From assembly GCA_001916035.1 (NCBI GenBank), contig MNRQ01000026.1, positions 1 to 38,868 of the forward strand: a stretch of DNA of 38,868 nucleotides, written 5' to 3'. The DNA comes from Clostridium sp. 27_14 (GTDB taxonomy: Bacteria > Bacillota > Clostridia > TANB77 > CAG-508). Position 1 is the first letter of the stretch. Every line of letters starts with the position of its first letter. This document shows, one piece after another, positions 37,069 through 38,868 of this stretch. The translations under genes and the position numbers were made by a program. The notes beneath the pieces were generated by a model. The model worked only from the letters and a program-made list of their open reading frames with translations, had not been told where the DNA came from and did no database searches.

Positions 37069-37844
37069 CAAAATCAAGAACAAGTTTAACAGCAGAACAA
37101 ATAGCAGCAAATCCAGAAAAATATTATGGGCAAGAAGTGTTAAATTATACACAAGGAGATTTAAAATATAGAATATTTTACGTAGATAAAGAAAATAAAT
37201 TTGGAGATGGAGCAAATACAATATATTTAAAAGCAGATTATAAAAAAACCACGACATTATCAAGTTATATAAGTTATACACCAACAGGAAGTGACTTAGA
37301 AAAATACAAAAAAATGAACCCAAGTTGGGCAGCACAAAGAGGAAGTAGTACATCAAGTTGGAATTATAATGAACATGCAGCGGCATGGCTATGTTCACCT
37401 AGTCAATGGACAACTTATGTAGATAGTTCAAAAGCAAATTATGCAATAGGAGGACCGAGCGTAGAAATGTATGTGAAATCATATAACCAAGTATCACATA
37501 ACCAAGAAGGTAATTATACCTTAGGAGCAACATACAGAGATACAAGTGCACCTGGATATATATATACATTAAATGGAGCACAATCAACAATATCAAATAG
37601 TGATTATTCGACAGGAACAGATTCATTAGATTATAAAGGATATAACAGTATGTATGCAGGGCAAAATGGTAGTAAATCAGGCTGGTGGTGGCTGGCTTCT
37701 CCTTCGTCTTACACCTCGAACTATGTGTGCATTGTGGACGGGAGCCTCGCGACCTTGGACACCAGCAACTACTATTACAACGCGGGCGGTGCAGGGCCTC
37801 TAGTATCTCTAAAATCTGGAATCCAAGTTGAAATAGAAGAATAG
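37062..37844 (+). CDS. C-type-lectin-like variable domain of the DGR target (shifted frame)
   Basis: This frame resumes at TVTKSRTSLTAEQIAANPEKYYG, right where the upstream frame stops. The first usable start, GTG 37137, has no ribosome binding site. The product carries the C-type-lectin/formylglycine-enzyme-like fold seen in DGR variable proteins: AAAWLCSPSQWTTYVDSS, then GWWWLASPSSY, then a C-terminal GAGPLVSLKSG in the place of the usual GVRPVVSL. The last 55 residues are encoded by the variable region (37680-37803). Residues at template-adenine codons (for example Y, T, S, D and G in place of N) are the ones expected to be randomised and exposed as the ligand-binding face. The upstream and this frame together make about 528 residues. 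Confidence 0.8.
   Translation, partial: TVTKSRTSLTAEQIAANPEKYYGQEVLNYTQGDLKYRIFYVDKENKFGDGANTIYLKADYKKTTTLSSYISYTPTGSDLEKYKKMNPSWAAQRGSSTSSWNYNEHAAAWLCSPSQWTTYVDSSKANYAIGGPSVEMYVKSYNQVSHNQEGNYTLGATYRDTSAPGYIYTLNGAQSTISNSDYSTGTDSLDYKGYNSMYAGQNGSKSGWWWLASPSSYTSNYVCIVDGSLATLDTSNYYYNAGGAGPLVSLKSGIQVEIEE
37680..37803 (+). other. DGR variable region (VR)
   Basis: The region aligns with 37984-38104. From tggctggcttctccttcgtct to ggtgcagggcctctag the two match except at 17 substitutions, every one at an adenine in the template copy (to T, C or G). There is also one extra codon, tac, in an AAC run. Two further A changes and one T-to-G lie at the 5' edge. It codes the last part of the lectin-like domain. 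Its codon use (GTG, GCG, CTC, TCG) is much richer in G and C than the rest of the window. Confidence 0.93.
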
Positions 37845-37891
37845 AAATAATAGAAACTACGAAATTAGTAGACAGACAAGAAATAAAAGAT

Positions 37892-37923
37892 GGTGCAATC
37901 AGGCCACCGTGTCTGATGGCACC
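37892..37923 (+). other. GC-rich hairpin between VR and TR
   Basis: ggtgcaatcag and ctgatggcacc pair over 11 bp with one mismatch around a 10-base loop. It is by far the most stable fold in the VR-TR interval and has no T-run. It may be part of the template RNA or a homing-related structure. Confidence 0.5.
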
Positions 37924-37983
37924 TCGGCAAAATGTGAACATAATATAAATATAGCATATATAAAAAAATATATATGAGGGTTT

Positions 37984-38104
37984 GGCTGAATGTGGCTGGC
38001 TTCTCCTTCGTCTAACAACTCAAACAATGTGTGCAATGTGAACGGGAACAACGCGAACTTGAACAACAACAACTATAACAACACGAACGGTGCAGGGCCT
38101 CTAG
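37984..38104 (+). other. DGR template repeat (TR)
   Basis: A non-coding near-copy of the VR, 304 bases downstream in register at its start. It is packed with AAC codons (reads S-N-N-S-N-N-V-C-N-V-N-G in the VR frame), which maximises diversity when adenines are miscopied. The frame is closed upstream by TGA and ends soon after in PLDSLKKCGYIH, a diverged version of the target's own C-terminus. So the TR arose from a duplication extending beyond the VR. A 22-base AT hairpin (catatata/tatatatg) lies just upstream. The reverse transcriptase that would use it was not found in the window. Confidence 0.93.
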
Positions 38105-38137
38105 ATTCTTTGAAAAAATGTGGATATATTCACTAAG

Positions 38138-38416
38138 GTGAAATATGAGAATCTTCAGAGAAACAAACCAAATCCTTTAACTAGATATACATGGAGTAGA
38201 TATGTATTACATCTAGCTATAAAACAAAAATAGATGGCAAAGTTTGTTAGTAAAGAAATTGAAAGGGAGCTTATGTCTAGTACTATTTTTAGAGCATTGC
38301 TAACCCCAATGTTCTTTTTTAATTCACAATTCACACATACACAACCCAAAAGTATACGCAACAAAAAATATACACAACAAAAAATATATCTTGACATAAT
38401 TACATATAAATGCTAA
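38138..38416 (+). pseudogene. Possible interrupted small ORF downstream of the TR
   Basis: From GTG 38138 (preceded by cactaag) a frame reads VKYENLQRNKPNPLTRYTW to a TAG at 38231-38233. It continues from ATG 38234 in the same frame (MAKFVSKEIERELMSSTIF) to 38416. One stop codon therefore splits a 92-codon frame. It sits where a DGR reverse transcriptase would usually begin, but I see no RT motif (no YxDD-type box, no Q-G-S/T-like motif) and it is too short. A palindromic stretch at 38181-38216 (ctagat...atctag with inner atacat/atgtat) overlaps it. It could equally be non-coding. Confidence 0.3.
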
Positions 38417-38612
38417 GATAATCACAAGTTTTATTTCAAATTATAATTTTATTTAAAATCAAGCTATAGCTTAAAATCAAAATAGCAATTGCTAAAATCT
38501 CAACAAACCCCAAAAATAAAAAAAACGAACACAAAAAATAAAAACGAAAAACAAACAAAATAAAAAATAGAAAATAAAAAAATACAAAGAAACATAACAA
38601 GGAGATGATCAT
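38417..38612. other. Spacer with two adjacent 12-bp palindromes
   Basis: aagctatagctt (38461-38472) and tagcaattgcta (38483-38494) are both perfect palindromes. The rest is A-rich leader of the nuclease gene with aaggaga at 38600-38606. No gene is visible. Confidence 0.45.
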
Positions 38613-38868
38613 ATAGAATTACTTAACCTAAAAACAGACTATGTATTCAAACGTGTCTTTGGGCATGCAGGAAACGAAGAAATAACAAAAAACTTATTAA
38701 ATTCAATAATAAAAGAAGAAATAACAGAAATAGAATTAGACAAAAATCCTATCTTAGAAAAAGATTTACTAGACGACAAAATAGGAATACTAGACATAAA
38801 AGCAAAACTCAACAACAACACAAACGTCGACATAGAAATGCAAGTAGTAGACCACAAAAACATAGAAA
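38613..38868 (+). CDS. Rpn-family PD-(D/E)XK nuclease / putative transposase (3' end outside window)
   Basis: The sequence ELLNLKTDYVFKRVFGHAGNE, then LLDDKIGILDIKAKLNNNTNVDIEMQ, matches the start of Rpn/PDDEXK_2 family proteins. These are recombination-promoting nucleases common in multicopy in gut Firmicutes. D in GILDIKA, followed by DIEMQ, gives the PD-(D/E)XK-type active-site core. A ribosome binding site aaggaga sits 7-8 bases before codon 38613. That codon is ATA where relatives have ATG (family proteins typically begin M-E-L-L), so translation needs a non-standard start or the gene is silenced by a G-to-A change. No alternative in-frame start precedes the conserved part. The gene runs off the window edge. 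Confidence 0.75.
   Translation, partial: MELLNLKTDYVFKRVFGHAGNEEITKNLLNSIIKEEITEIELDKNPILEKDLLDDKIGILDIKAKLNNNTNVDIEMQVVDHKNIE

Noticed and set aside
37399..37941. 180-codon minus-strand frame opposite the variable region
   Set aside because: It is a shadow of the lectin-like domain and the VR-TR interval, with no ribosome binding site. The adenine-biased VR/TR differences make sense only for the + strand gene.
38105..38600. Remnant of a DGR reverse transcriptase
   Set aside because: I read the downstream frames for RT motifs and found none; only a short interrupted frame without resemblance to RT is present.

Overview
The window reads as a very AT-rich Gram-positive anaerobe of the Clostridia type, probably a gut lineage. 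The signs are folate-dependent TrmFO, a SNF2/SWIM helicase, bacterial Ig-like surface proteins, a clostridial-type prepilin leader and strong AAGGAGG ribosome binding sites. Almost all coding is on the + strand and is extremely A-rich and T-poor: codons end in A, Ile is ATA, Thr is ACA. A hand count of 9661-9720 gives 37 A and 5 T. As a result the opposite strand shows many meaningless leucine-rich open frames. No tRNA, rRNA or CRISPR array was seen.

Layout. 1-3044: the 3' part of a surface protein made of Ig-like (Big_3) repeats, with a frameshift in a 21-bp tandem repeat just before its membrane anchor. 3061-4100: two arrays of tandem hairpins whose stems change in a compensated way between copies; the second has seven copies around a conserved loop. 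4237-4900: a small minus-strand gene and a compact type I toxin-antitoxin-like locus. 5237-28174: one giant gene, about 7,640 codons in total, split by two frame breaks. It encodes a secretion signal, dozens of RCC1 repeats with 11 interspersed Big_2 domains, about 23 cadherin-like beta-sandwich domains, a dockerin-like segment and an M23 (LytM) peptidase. 28320-28732: a second type I toxin-antitoxin-like locus in the opposite orientation. 28970-35690: an SNF2 helicase, trmFO and a coiled-coil-rich protein of unknown function.

36259-38104 holds the most striking system: a diversity-generating retroelement (DGR) target and its template. A prepilin-leader/Big_2 protein continues, after a one-base frame break, into a C-type-lectin-like domain. 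The last part of that domain (variable region, 37680-37803) is nearly duplicated non-coding at 37984-38104 (template repeat). In the core alignment all 17 substitutions fall on template adenines, the hallmark of DGR mutagenic homing. No reverse transcriptase gene is recognisable in the remaining 760 bases, so the locus is either served in trans, cut off by the window edge, or decayed. The window ends in an Rpn-type PD-(D/E)XK nuclease whose expected ATG has become ATA.

Taken together, much of the region is an accessory surface-protein and variation island around a few housekeeping-like genes. Four frame breaks (near 2402, 8480, 9836 and 37061) all hit surface-protein genes, while the three long intracellular genes are intact.
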